Assembly: GCF_001522545.3 (NCBI RefSeq) | Contig: NC_031770.1 | Span: 26,193,134 to 26,257,133, forward strand | DNA: 64,000 nucleotides | Direction: 5' to 3' | Origin: Parus major | Taxonomy: Eukaryota > Chordata > Aves > Passeriformes > Paridae | In this document: one piece after another, positions 26,086 through 44,096 of the stretch | Layout of the letters: every line of letters begins with the position of its first letter | How positions within the stretch are numbered: position 1 is the stretch's first letter | Program-made: the position numbers and the translations under genes | The notes under the pieces: generated by a model | What the model was told of the DNA's origin: nothing | Database searches by the model: none | The model's input: the letters and a program-made list of their open reading frames with translations, nothing else

Positions 26086-28916
26086 CCATTCCCTACCAGT
26101 GGTCCATTTCCTATAAAACAGAATTATTTTTGTTAAATATTAGATTTAGTAAATCGTGCTGCATGGTCACTGAACATGAGTGTGTGTAATTTCATGTTGT
26201 TAATACTTTAAACTTGTGTAAATTGTCACTAGTTCTGTGGGCATTGTGGAGATGAAGCACAGAAACTTGAGGGCTTATCTTGAAGTCTTTCTTAAGAAAA
26301 GTCTCCAAGTCATTTAAAGGAAAATTTTGTCTGAGCAGGTATGGAAACTAAACCCTCCTCACCCCAGTTTGCTGTGGCTGAGTGGATGGCCTACAGCTGG
26401 GACAGCACTTGGGGTTCACCCAGTTTCTTTAGGTACCTCACTCCTGGTTTTGAACACTTGGTCCAAGCTATTGCCAGCCACCAAAGCTGGGGCATTTCTG
26501 AAAATTAAATTGGGCTTCTATGTACGCTGAAATTGCAATTGGACCATCAATATCTATGAGACTCTTTAGTACTTCTGGACATTAAGTCCTCATTTATTAA
26601 GTGTATTGAATGTGGAAGTATTTCTGTTTGAAAAGATGTGGGGAGTTACTATTGTCCCTTCAGCTTTGAGTGAGCTCATGAATGTGATCCTGATAAAAAT
26701 TAAGTATGTAGAAAAACTTTGAGTCATGTGTAAGTAATCATTGGATAGCTTTGTAGTGCTATTGGTGTTTTGATTTGGCCTCTTTTTTTAAAAAAAGGAA
26801 ATAAACAGAAGCCCTCAAACAAAAATATGTGCCTGTCGCAACCCAAATCAGCTCTATCTGTGTGCATATCAAGGGAAATTTTAAAATACATACAGGCAGA
26901 ATCTCTCTTTCAGACAAGAATTTGAGCATTTAAAGGTAAGCCTGTGTCTGAAGGCAAATACATTTGAGCCTCAGCCCATCCAATGAAGCCACCCACCCAC
27001 CACATTTGGGCTTGATATACTTCAAAATGGGATTTATTCTTCAGTGCATTTAGTAAATAGCTGGTGTTAGCCTGCATTGTCTAGATACATGTCTCTTTTT
27101 AAACTCACCCATTCTGTGAGTATTCTTTTCATTTCTTTAGTAGTACTCAGCATCTTTATTTTTGTTATCAATACAGATACTTTATTGAAGGATATGTCCC
27201 ATTAAACAAGAAATTTCCTGTCTGGTCTCCTACATAAAACAGATTTGAGATACAGTAAGCAAAATCTGTATGCTTGTTCCTTGTTTAAGAAATAGTCTGG
27301 AAACATAATACTTCTAGAAAAATACATAGAAAATTTTAATGCTCTTTCTATGACCGTGGTAAACTATCTACATCCTTTCTGTGCTCATCAGTAGCAGCAT
27401 TATGAAATCATATTATAGCATTTACCTTACTGGTTTTTTTCCTCTGAAAGGTACAGAATTAGTTTTTTGCATGTGTTACTACTAAACAAGACATTTTCAA
27501 AAGAAAGTATATAGAAATGCAAATATATGGGGATGTTTAGCTTTTTGTTCGTGGTGGATTTTTGTTGTTTTGTTGTCCCTTTAAAATAGATTAAGGTCTT
27601 AAAGGCAAAATCCTGTAATGATTTCTGCCTGGAGAAATACTGATGTCAGTACATATGCTTCTACTGTACATCCCAGAACAGAGTTCAGAAATAATCTTTC
27701 GAGACCTTATTTTGATGCATAATGATCTGGTTACACTCCATTCTGAATCCTGAGAAGTCCTGGACATTATTTCTGCCCCTTCTCATTTTCCAACATACTT
27801 TTAGACAAATTACCTCTCCTGCTTCAATCAATATCCTTCTTCTGTTAAACATTATATAGTGCTGAAACAAAAGCTCTATTTCAGTACATCCATATTGGTT
27901 AAAATAATCAGGCTTAAATATGATAAAAAAGCTTTTAGTTTTTCTCTTCAGCAATGAAACACCAGTACAACCATTATTCCTTTGCATTTGTTGTTCAGTT
28001 AGGATCAGTTGTAATTATTAAAGGTTGATGTTAAACCAGCTAGCTTTCTGGATGGTGCTTGTAAGGTAGGGATGACAGCAATGTGACACCCAGGAAGGAG
28101 ATGCCCAGGGTGAAAAGCCTCTTATGCCAGAAGTGCCATAAGGGATCAGTGTTCTCTTGCAAGGGGCTACCTGGCAGTTTCACCAGTTGCCACATTACTG
28201 TTGCGCATGGCCCACACTTTGGCTTTAATGGGGCAGAAGCCATTTAACTAAAGCTTCGTTGTTTGTTTTTTTTCTTCCCCAAACACTGACAGTTTGTTAA
28301 AAATCACCTCCAGATTCAGGAAAGGGATCAGCATTGTTCCCATTTAGAAGTTAGCATTGTCAGCAATAAGAAATGCTGGATATCCCCTCTATTTGTGTGT
28401 AAGCTCTCTTGCTCTTTGTCTGCCTTATTTTTTGCATTTTTTTAGTTGTTGTCAGAACTCTGTAAGTACTCACAACATTGAAGATAAGACATGGAAATGG
28501 CTATGCAGGATAATCTTTTTGCAGTTAACGCTCCACATTGAACCCTTCTCATTTATGCTGAAACTGTTTTAGTATGAAACAAGACCTGACATAATTGAAC
28601 CTTTGTTATTTGGTGTACAGATCTTACTCCCCCTAATCTTGTTTCCTTTCAAGTTCCTGAGCATTATGCATCACTTTCCTTTCTTTTAAATTTTAAGTAA
28701 TGACTTTTAAGTTGTGACTTATAATTCATGCTTAATGGATACTGCACAATGAACAGCGTTAAATGTAGTTCAGACAGTTCATTTAAGCCTCCATTTTTCA
28801 AGTATTTATGAGTTTCATACAATTTTTCATGCCAGATACTTCTGTCTTTTATAACACTTCTCTTAGAGCTTGGAGTTAAGCCTGCAAGTCTTTTGAGTCT
28901 TTAAAATTGTAGGCAT

Positions 28917-28931
28917 TATGTATGTATGTAC
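28917..28931. repeat. Short TATG microsatellite
   Basis: Three to four TATG units before GTACATATG. Minor. Confidence 0.7.
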
Positions 28932-29882
28932 ATATGACTGTGTAAAAGCAATTATATGCTATTGTTTTTCAAATAACTCAAGAGTTACTCTTCGCTGCAG
29001 TGAAAAGAAGTAGTGCCATTACTGGATATGGTTTTAAAATAAAATTTGTTTTAAATTTGCCAGTACCCTCAAGTACCCTCATATAAATCATAAACTCAAT
29101 GTGCTCCATCAACAGCATTCTCCATGAACACTTGGAAATTATCATTATTTCTTACTTCATCTTTTGAAAATAAAATGGAAGAAATTAATTTTAAAAGGAT
29201 AAACTGAATAGCACAGAAGACAGGACTCAGAATCAAACAGGGAACAGAATGAACATTAAATAAAGGAAAAGTCTTTACTGAGGAAATGATAACCCTCTGT
29301 GACTATTTAGTAGAAATACCATGAAAAGAAATTGTTTATATTGAATCTTGCTAATATTCTGGCTATGAAAAATTCACTTAACTCCTCTGCTAAGAATAGA
29401 AATGCCATGCACAGTATGCAGTATGCTAATGGTATTTTCTATAACCTAAACCATATCTCCGTAAGACTTTTAAAAATATTTTTTAAAGGCGAATTTTTTG
29501 GGATGCTAGTATTTTCAAAAGAATGGATTGAAAACACTGGTTGTCTATATTGTACAGATGTTGGGGGTTTTCCCAAATACTCCCTGCTTTCTGACAGCAT
29601 TTACTAATCTTTGCTTTTCTTCTTGTAAACTATGAGAGATATCTGGGGAGAGTAGTGTAGCTCCCTTCCAAAGTAGGTCTGTCTTCAGTCAGATAAATTA
29701 ACATCTCTAGTGTGGCTGTTCAGTATGAGATAAATGGATTTTAATTTAGACTATTGTGAGTTCTGCTAGAAATAAGTGGTTCACAGCCTTGGGTATGAGC
29801 CAGAACAGATGTGATCATCTGCTTCTGAGTCACCTGGGACAGTTCCTGCCTGATTTTTTGCCTGTGGCCCAAAACAGCAGTG

Positions 29883-30108
29883 TGAATCACAGGATTGTTA
29901 AGGTTGGAAAATACTTTTGAGGTCATCAAGTCTACCTGTTAACCGAGCACTTCCATGTTCAGCACTAAGCCATGTATTTAAGTGCCATATGCACAATTTT
30001 TTTGAATGCTTTAGGAATGCTGACTCCAACACATCATGGGCTGCCTGTTCCAATGGCTGACCACCTTTTCAGTGAAAAGTTTTTCCTAAAATCTAATCTT
30101 ATGCAAGA
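29883..30108 (-). mobile_element. CR1 LINE 3'-end fragment, minus strand
   Basis: On the plus strand it begins with AATCACAGGATTGTTAAGGTTGG, then 'aggtcatcaag', and ends with CTGCCTGTTCCAATGGCTGACCACC and 'tttttcctaaaatctaatctt'. This is the reverse complement of a CR1 3' end in the correct order. About 225 bp are retained, with strong decay in the middle. It lies head-to-head with another CR1 copy 190 bp further on. Confidence 0.8.
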
Positions 30109-30299
30109 TGTGGCAGTGTTTTGCTTGGGGACTGTGGGCATAGCTTATATGTTTATATGTGGTCGCAGTGAATAAGTGAACTTAAGAAGTTAATGTTAAG
30201 CTTGTGGGTGAGCTAATTTCTCTTGTGGCTTCATCTGGAGTGATGAAACGCTCATGTCCAGTAATCCAGTGGTCTGACATGCACTGGAATGTCAGATGC

Positions 30300-30648
30300 T
30301 TGTTTAGCCTGGAGAAAAGGAGCTTGAGAGGAGACCTTCCTGCTCTCTAGGAGGGTGAAGTGGGAGTTGGTCTCTTCTCCCAAATAACAATTGATAGAAG
30401 AGGACATGCTATCAAGTTTTACCAGGGGAGGTCTAGACTGGAAAAATTTCTTAACAAATTATGTAGTCACGCATTAGAACAGGCTGCCTGGGGAAGTCAT
30501 CTTCCTTGGAGATATTTAAAAGACATGTAGATGGGGCAGTTATGGACATGGTTTAGTGGTGGGCTTGGCAATGCTGGGTTCATGGTTGGACCGAGAGATC
30601 TTATAGGTCTTTTCCAATCTTAACAATTCCATGGTTCTATGATTCTAC
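30300..30648 (+). mobile_element. CR1 LINE 3' end, plus strand
   Basis: The best-preserved CR1 in the window. It starts TGTTTAGCCTGGAGAAAAGG, continues through GAGAGGAGACCTTCCTGCTC, 'ggtctcttctccca', 'accaggggaggt', ACAGGCTGCCTGGGGAAGTC, 'gagatatttaaaagacatgtag' and 'gtttagtggtgggcttgg', and ends with the typical ATGGTTCTATGATTCTA tail. About 350 bp of the 3' untranslated end remain; no reverse-transcriptase frame is present. Confidence 0.93.
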
Positions 30649-32449
30649 TGCTCGAAGCCCTCTAAACAAGTACTGCTGCTGACTGACGAGTTGGGGATTG
30701 TACACAGGATGTAATGAGAGGTGGGGTGGAGTCAGTGCTCTCAAACACGCAGTTCATCTGTGCACTTCGACTCTAAGCCAGGGCATGATGCATGGATTTG
30801 GCCAAGTGACAGTCTTTAGTGACAAAAGGGGAATAGGAGACAGCAGAGACTGTTTGAAGGCAACTGGCTAATGGACCTCCAGCATTATCCAAGACAGATC
30901 AAGAAAACTACATTTTCTTGAGCTGTTAGAGGATCATTCTCACACACCGTGATGCTGTTTGTGTGGTAGTGGTTTTTGATAATTGAGGCCTGCCGTTTAA
31001 CCTGATACTTGCAAATGTATTACTTGTATCAGTTTTCAATTCATGCATTTCTGAAAAGGATATTAGGAAGGGAAAATGGAATTTCATTAAAGAATTAAAT
31101 ATAGAATTGAAACTAATGCAGTGAAACTAGTTTTGAGACTTTGCTGGTAGAAACAAAGCAAACAATCCAAAACACCCCAGTGTCATGATATTGCGTTTAT
31201 GTAGCCAAAACAAGAGGAGGTTTTTATGTGCTCTTTAAAATTACAGGTGCTTTATCTGTGAAGAATTGCACTTAAGATGAAAAAAGTAAAAAAACCAGTA
31301 CTATAGACTATATATCTTATCAAATGTGTACTGTGCACTGTCAGAACATCTTGTTCATTTCATGTAAGAACATAACTATTTGGGAAACCTTTTCAGAAGA
31401 GTTGGATTTTTTGGGAGAACTCGTTCAAGAATAGTTGGATTTTAACTTTCTCACATCCAGCCTGTGCATACTGTAGCAAAGTCTACAATCTGGATAATAA
31501 CCAAAAGAGCAGATCTGTGTTAATATAGAATTGTTTCCTATAATAGCTTTTAAAAGATTTCCAGCATATTTATAAAGTCAATAAATCATTCAAAAAGCTT
31601 GAAAAATTAATCTTTTGTTGGGTTTTCAACTACTTGTTGCATACTCTTTATGGAAGACAGTCTTTCTCTTAAGAAGCTCTGATATTTATTAGACATTAGA
31701 GTTTTGCTTAATACCTAAAAATAAACAAAATTCACAACATAAAAATAAATGTAATTGGTAACTGTCTGGTATTTCTTATCTCTTTATTGAAGGGCAACCT
31801 ACAACCATTGCTTTCTTTTTTTGGTTGTTCTTCAGAATAAATAAAAGGGGTAGCTTTGTGTATGAGGCAGTTTATTTACTGAGAGCTTACTTTAGAATAG
31901 AAAAGGAGTGCACTCTGGCCATCCCACAGATGTACAGTCTTAGGGTGAAAACCGACTCTGAGTACGAAGTGTTTGTAAAACATTGATGTATGTGGAGCTT
32001 AGGCTCCTCTGTGCATAAATAAATTTGCTGGTATGAAGGAGTTTAGCATTTGCTCTGCAATGAAAGACATTTATCTCTGTTCATCTGTGCTCTGTTTTTT
32101 TTCCCCAAGATGTCCATCCATTCATTTAGTTTAAGACAATTTCCTAAAAATTTTTAAATCAATACCTTTTATATTTACAACCCTCAAAACCAGGATTTAC
32201 TCCAATGTTTGTAAAAGAATTTGAGACTTTTATGCATTGAGTTGTTCTCAGACTTTGAATTTTCTATGTTATTATTAGGGACTGTACTGTTGCTTGGACA
32301 CCTCAGTCATGTACAGAAAAGCTTGCAGCAGACCAAAGTTGGTGTTTTTATGCCGTTGTAATGATTCACAGTAGCTGAAATTCAAAGAATGACAAGTGTT
32401 AACTACAGATCAAAGTATTATATGCACCAAAGTATTTAGTGCATAGATT

Positions 32450-32500
32450 TAGTTGGCAATGGATGACTGAATATGGTCCTCTCCAACTACTATATTTTAG
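32450..32500 (+). mobile_element. Possible CR1 3'-end remnant
   Basis: GATGACTGAATATGGTCCTC followed by TCCAACTACTATATTTTAG resembles a decayed CR1 ending. Too short to be certain. Confidence 0.3.
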
Positions 32501-33353
32501 TTTGCCAAGTCATGAGTGTCTCAGGGAATGTTTGCTAAATCTGTCTTTCATTAACAATTGTGAACCGTTCATTGCTAATCCATCTTCAGCTTTTGCTTAA
32601 TGCATACATAATCTTATGATGGTGTTAGTGTATTGAATAGTATACTTTAAAAAAAAACAAAACACCTTTAGAGAAAGACTCAATGCACTCTGAAGAATTT
32701 TTTCCCAAATGTTTTCACTCTGAGTTATATCAACTTCATTTTATACTTCCTCTACCATTAGATCTCATTCAATTGGAACAGGACTTGGTTAAGAACAACT
32801 TGCTTCCCCTGAACATTTTACTGAGCACGTATTAGTATCAAAGTGAGTTATTAGAGCCTGAAGCTCAGATATTAATCAGGAATTCTACAAAGTAGTCAAT
32901 TTTGCATGGAAGTTTTTGTTCTGTTTGATAATATGTATTTTTACTCAGCTTTCTTGCACTTGTATCAGCACTTTCTGCATGTACAGGGACATGGGGATGT
33001 TGGGATCTTTTTCTTCTCCTGAAGATCAAGTGAGGTGAAAGTCTGAGCTGTTAGGAGAATCTAACTGTATAATTACTGTTAAGTGGTTGTCAGTATGCTT
33101 GATAGTGATAAAGTGTAGAGGACTTGATCCCAATTTAGCATGAATTTTACAGATGAAGCTTTAGAAGAACTAGAAGTTTCTGCACTAGGCAGTGAAAACC
33201 TTTGCCCTCTGGTAATTGATGCTAGAAATGAATAAAAATTACCCAAAACTTAAGGGAGTTAGTTTGCACTGCTGAGTATGGAGGATTGTTTTTATTTTTG
33301 AAGAATATCTACCTATGTGTAGCATTTGAGTTTCCCCAGACTTGTGTCTGTGA

Positions 33354-34701
<1,348 letters not shown>

Positions 34702-34736
34702 GGGTGTAATAGGAAAACAGGGATACCAATGTCAAG
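34702..34736 (+). CDS. PRKCE: PRKCE 35-nt micro-exon: centre of C1A zinc finger
   Basis: Very short exon, too small for ordinary ORF detection. Its first base completes the Trp codon split by the upstream intron; the next codons read GVIGKQGYQCQ, and one base is left for the following Val. The acceptor is TTATTTTTCAG and the donor GTAAGAG, both good. It supplies the ligand-binding loop of C1A, including the conserved Gln of GKQGY and the third zinc Cys (YQC). Skipping it would remove 35 nt and shift the frame, so constitutive inclusion is expected. The assignment rests on exact phase agreement on both sides and on the invariant C1 spacing it restores between CSHC and the next Cys pair. Confidence 0.96.
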
Positions 34737-34809
34737 GTAAGAGAAATGCTACATAAGCACAGTTTAAACTTATTATTATGTTATATAAGTTATAAGATAT
34801 TTTTATCAG

Positions 34810-34829
34810 GCATTGTATATATACAATGC
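34810..34829. repeat. 20-bp perfect palindrome
   Basis: GCATTGTATATATACAATGC is fully self-complementary and sits about 75 bp after the 35-nt exon's donor. Confidence 0.85.
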
Positions 34830-35347
34830 AAAGAATTTAGCACATGATGATCAGAATAAGTCTGTCACAGCGAGTATACAATCTTCGCACCAAGTCACAG
34901 TATTTTTTTTCAAAACTGTTAGTCTTAAGCATCATATATGAAATAGGAACTCAGCAAACCAGCCTGAACATCAGATCCCAGATATCTCTTCATATATATA
35001 CATCTAGGGAACCATACCTGCAGATGCTGAGTTCTTAATTTTTCAAGTCTTGCATTTTAAAATTGAGAGCTCTGTATTCTGCTTAAGATTCTGTGTTTAA
35101 AAATTCCAGGTAATTGCCAAGACTGTAATTTCAATAGATGAGATAATTATAGAGGTCATCATTAGAGAAGGTTATTGTGAAGACTGCACAAGTGCTTAGT
35201 TTTCATCTCCCGTTTTTCAACTCAATTTCTTGTACTCCTGCTTCTTTATGCAATTGCCTTTTGGGATGATGTGTTAGTACTTAATCCTCATCTAACAAGA
35301 AGAAACCATCAAGTAGTGATGATTTTTCTGTTACAAAAGACTTGATG

Positions 35348-35496
35348 AAATCTCATTGTAAATAAGTAAATGCCATTTTTTATATAGAGCTTTACATGCT
35401 ATAATAAGAAGTACTGTAATTAAATCTCATAGTAAATAAGTAAATGCTGGTTTTTTTAATAGAGCTTTGCATGCTATAATAAGAATTATTGTATTA
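35348..35496. repeat. 74-bp tandem duplication (two copies)
   Basis: Copies 35348-35421 and 35422-35496 both read AAATCTCAT, then GTAAATAAGTAAATGC, a T-rich stretch, ATAGAGCTTT, and CATGCTATAATAAGAA, with scattered substitutions (roughly 85-90 percent by eye). No known repeat family recognised; a local intron duplication. Confidence 0.9.
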
Positions 35497-36196
35497 ACAC
35501 ACAGAGTTAGCTGAAAAGGTACCTTGACTTCTGATCTATTTTTTTTTTTTTTCTTACAACAATGACAAAAAGTGGAGAAAGTGAAATTCATTACTTCACT
35601 GTGAAGGTTTTACTTTGTTTAATGACCTTGAATTTTACATTATGATAGACCAAGTAATTGCTTATCTTATTTGTCATGTCTGCAAAAGTTATTCATTGAT
35701 TAAGTAACCAGAATGTATATTGGCAAAACATTTTTGCCTCCTGAAATCTTTTACTGCTATCAACTTATGACAATGTGTTACAGAAAGAATATTTGACTTC
35801 TTTTTATTTTCTATTATTTTGACTTTTATGATGAGTTATCTTTATATCTGTTTTCCTTTAGAAGCTCTTTAAGCAGAAATTGTTTCTGCTGTTGTGTCTC
35901 ATGTAATGTTGAGATCATGGACTTAATCAGATAAATAAATCACATGTCAAAACTGAGAAAAATTTCAGTTAACATTTCAGAAGGTAATTTGTAGTTTTAC
36001 AGACAAGATATTTGGCGGATATGCTTTAGTTATCTTAAAATTCTCTGGTCTTTTGAAAGTCCATTATCTTCTGCCTTTGTAAACCAATTTATTTCATAGG
36101 ACTTACCAAGTCACCACCAGTCACTTGCACACTTTCAAATCCCAATGGTTCTAGTCTTCTGAGAGCAGACTTCTGCTTTAAAATTAATCTTCATGA

Positions 36197-42283
<6,087 letters not shown>

Positions 42284-42380
42284 CTAATTGCAGGTGCAGA
42301 GACTCAACCACCAGTTCCGGGGTGTGCGTCATCAGAAGAAGATAGGTCAAAATCAGCACCAACATCTCCATGTGATCAAG
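42284..42380 (+). CDS. PRKCE: PRKCE exon: V3 hinge with RSKSAPTSP phosphosites
   Basis: 97-nt exon, 32 codons from [10 protein letters not shown] to SPCDQ plus one base. The acceptor is TTGTTCTTAG; the donor is GTCAAAC, which is poor at +3 to +5. The first five residues (LIAGA) and the last part, [15 protein letters not shown], match mammalian PKC-epsilon, while the middle ([10 protein letters not shown]) diverges, as usual for the unstructured V3 hinge. The retained Ser residues in RSKSAPTSP correspond to the hinge phosphorylation sites of the mammalian enzyme (Ser346 and Ser350 in human numbering), which with a downstream site create 14-3-3 docking used in cytokinesis control. Its length is not a multiple of three, so skipping would frameshift. 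Confidence 0.94.
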
Positions 42381-43881
42381 GTCAAACAAATATTTTTTTT
42401 TCCTAATGTATTTTGTCACACATTTTCCCAGAGTAAAAAAAATCTATGATCATGAGCCTCTGTTAATACAAATCAACAAAGCAGTTACCACCAAAAATTG
42501 GTAACTGCAATAAATAACTCATTTAAAGTTATGAAATGTAAAATCTTTTTCTAGAAGCCTGCTTCTCATTTAATTTAAATCTGTGAAATTAGGTGACTTT
42601 TAAAGGGAAAATTATAAAACAGTCATCTTAAGATATTAAGTTTACTACATGGGTCCTTGTCAACAAAAATACATTTATGGAAGTAGTTTGTGTATTGTGT
42701 TTTAAGACTGGAAAATTTTAAATAGTAACACAGAACTCAAGACAGAGCCTTTATTTACCTGAAAACCCATCTGTCAATACGTTTATGAGATAAAATCAAC
42801 TCCTTGGAGTTCCATGTTGAACATTTGTAATAATAAAAACTTCCATCCAGACAGGCTATGCTAGCAGGTCCATGTGGTCTCTAGAGGCTTCTTAAAATGA
42901 TGTTTCCTTTCAGAAATTTATTTTATGCATATATTTGGACACAGACATTTGAATCTTCACTAATACGACCCAATTTCATTGAGCTGAGCAGCTGATTGAC
43001 AGAATGTGTATGTCAGCAGCATTTTTGGAGTCTGATCTAATTGTTTTTAAAAATCAGAAATCTGTGGCCTCTGAATCCAAAACCAATTTAAATTTGTCAA
43101 CCCTTTGGTTTCATAAACATTATTTTCATAAAAACACGATTTAAAAAAATATCTGGCCTTTTGTTTAAAGTAAAAACAAATTTGTCTAAATTCTGTCTTT
43201 AATTTGACCTTTAAAGCTGTCCAGGAAAGTTATTGCTTCCAAGGCCATCAGGCAGAAGTACCATGGAAGATCTTGGGACAGACCCTGAGGGCTGTTCGTC
43301 ACCAGGACTCTCAGTATTTAATGCTGAGAAACCTTCAGAACCATTTAGCAGATCTACACAATTGCTGCTTGAAGCAGCCCTAGGAAGTGGTCAAACACTT
43401 TATTGGCAGGCGTCTGATAACAGCTGGAGCTGAATAAGATGCTCCATTCATGTTGACTTCAAGGACTGGGACGCCCAACTATCCTTTGAACTTTTGAAGA
43501 CAGCTCTAAAATACTTAAGCAGGAAGATGAGTAAGTGCTACAGGAAGATAGGGATATTCAAAACAAAGTACTTCTCTCTGGTACAGGAACACCCAAAGTC
43601 ACTAGAACAACTATTTGGCTACTATTCTGACTTATCTTTCAAGTTTTGGATATGTCATTCTCTTAAGTTCATTTTAAAAGGCCACCCTTCCTGTTAGAGC
43701 AGGGTTTGGCTGATTACTGTAAGGTGGAGAAGCAGTTTGCTAAATATGTATTCTTAACCACAGAATGCTCTTAAACACAGCATTCAGGGATGATGGATGT
43801 CCCTTCCCAGACTGACACAGACTAACACAGGCTGGTTTTCTGATACCTGGTTAAAACAAGCTTTTCCTTACATTTCCACAG
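42381..43881 (+). other. PRKCE: PRKCE intron within V3 hinge (1,501 bp)
   Basis: Starts with the weak donor GTCAAAC and ends ACATTTCCACAG. The first 800 bp are AT-rich. A segment of distinctly higher GC at about 43218-43480 contains an open frame in the phase of the upstream exon, bounded by an AG and, further on, by a GTAAGTG; it is listed separately as a possible alternative exon. Confidence 0.88.
43225..43530 (+). other. PRKCE: Possible alternative V3 exon with in-frame stop (hypothetical)
   Basis: An AG at 43223-43224 would start a segment in the right phase for the upstream V3 exon, which ends with one base of a split codon. From there the frame is open for 69 codons, starting GKLLLPRPSGRS and ending ASDNSWS, to a TGA at 43431-43433. 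A GTAAGTG donor, close to the ideal consensus, follows at 43531, making a 306-bp segment. If used, it would end PKC-epsilon in the hinge (C2, pseudosubstrate and both C1 domains without kinase) or mark the RNA for decay, since the stop lies about 97 nt before the donor. Against it: the polypyrimidine tract is weak and I know of no such isoform. It could equally be an old unrecognised repeat. Confidence 0.25.
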
Positions 43882-44096
43882 AAATCAAAGAGCTGGAAAA
43901 CAACATTAGGAAAGCATTATCTTTTGACAATCGGGGAGAGGAACACAGAGCAACAGCTACAACGTCAACAGACAACCAGCTTAACAAACCTGGGGAGAAT
44001 GGTGAAAATGGGGAGGTCAAACAGGCCCAGAGCAAGCGAATAGGTCTTGAAGAGTTCAACTTCATCAAAGTATTAGGAAAAGGCAGCTTTGGCAAG
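43882..44096 (+). CDS. PRKCE: PRKCE exon: end of V3 hinge and kinase glycine loop
   Basis: 215-nt exon after ACATTTCCACAG; it completes a Glu codon and gives 71 codons from [10 protein letters not shown] to GKGSFGK, then donor GTGGGT (phase 0). The segment [14 protein letters not shown] keeps the Ser equivalent to human Ser368, the hinge autophosphorylation site that helps bind 14-3-3. A variable Thr/Asn-rich stretch follows, containing a short tandem GEN-GEN duplication. The kinase domain begins at [14 protein letters not shown], with the ATP-binding GxGxxG loop; the closing Val is the first codon of the next exon. The region between HRA and the kinase start is about five residues longer than my recollection of the human sequence. 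Confidence 0.96.
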
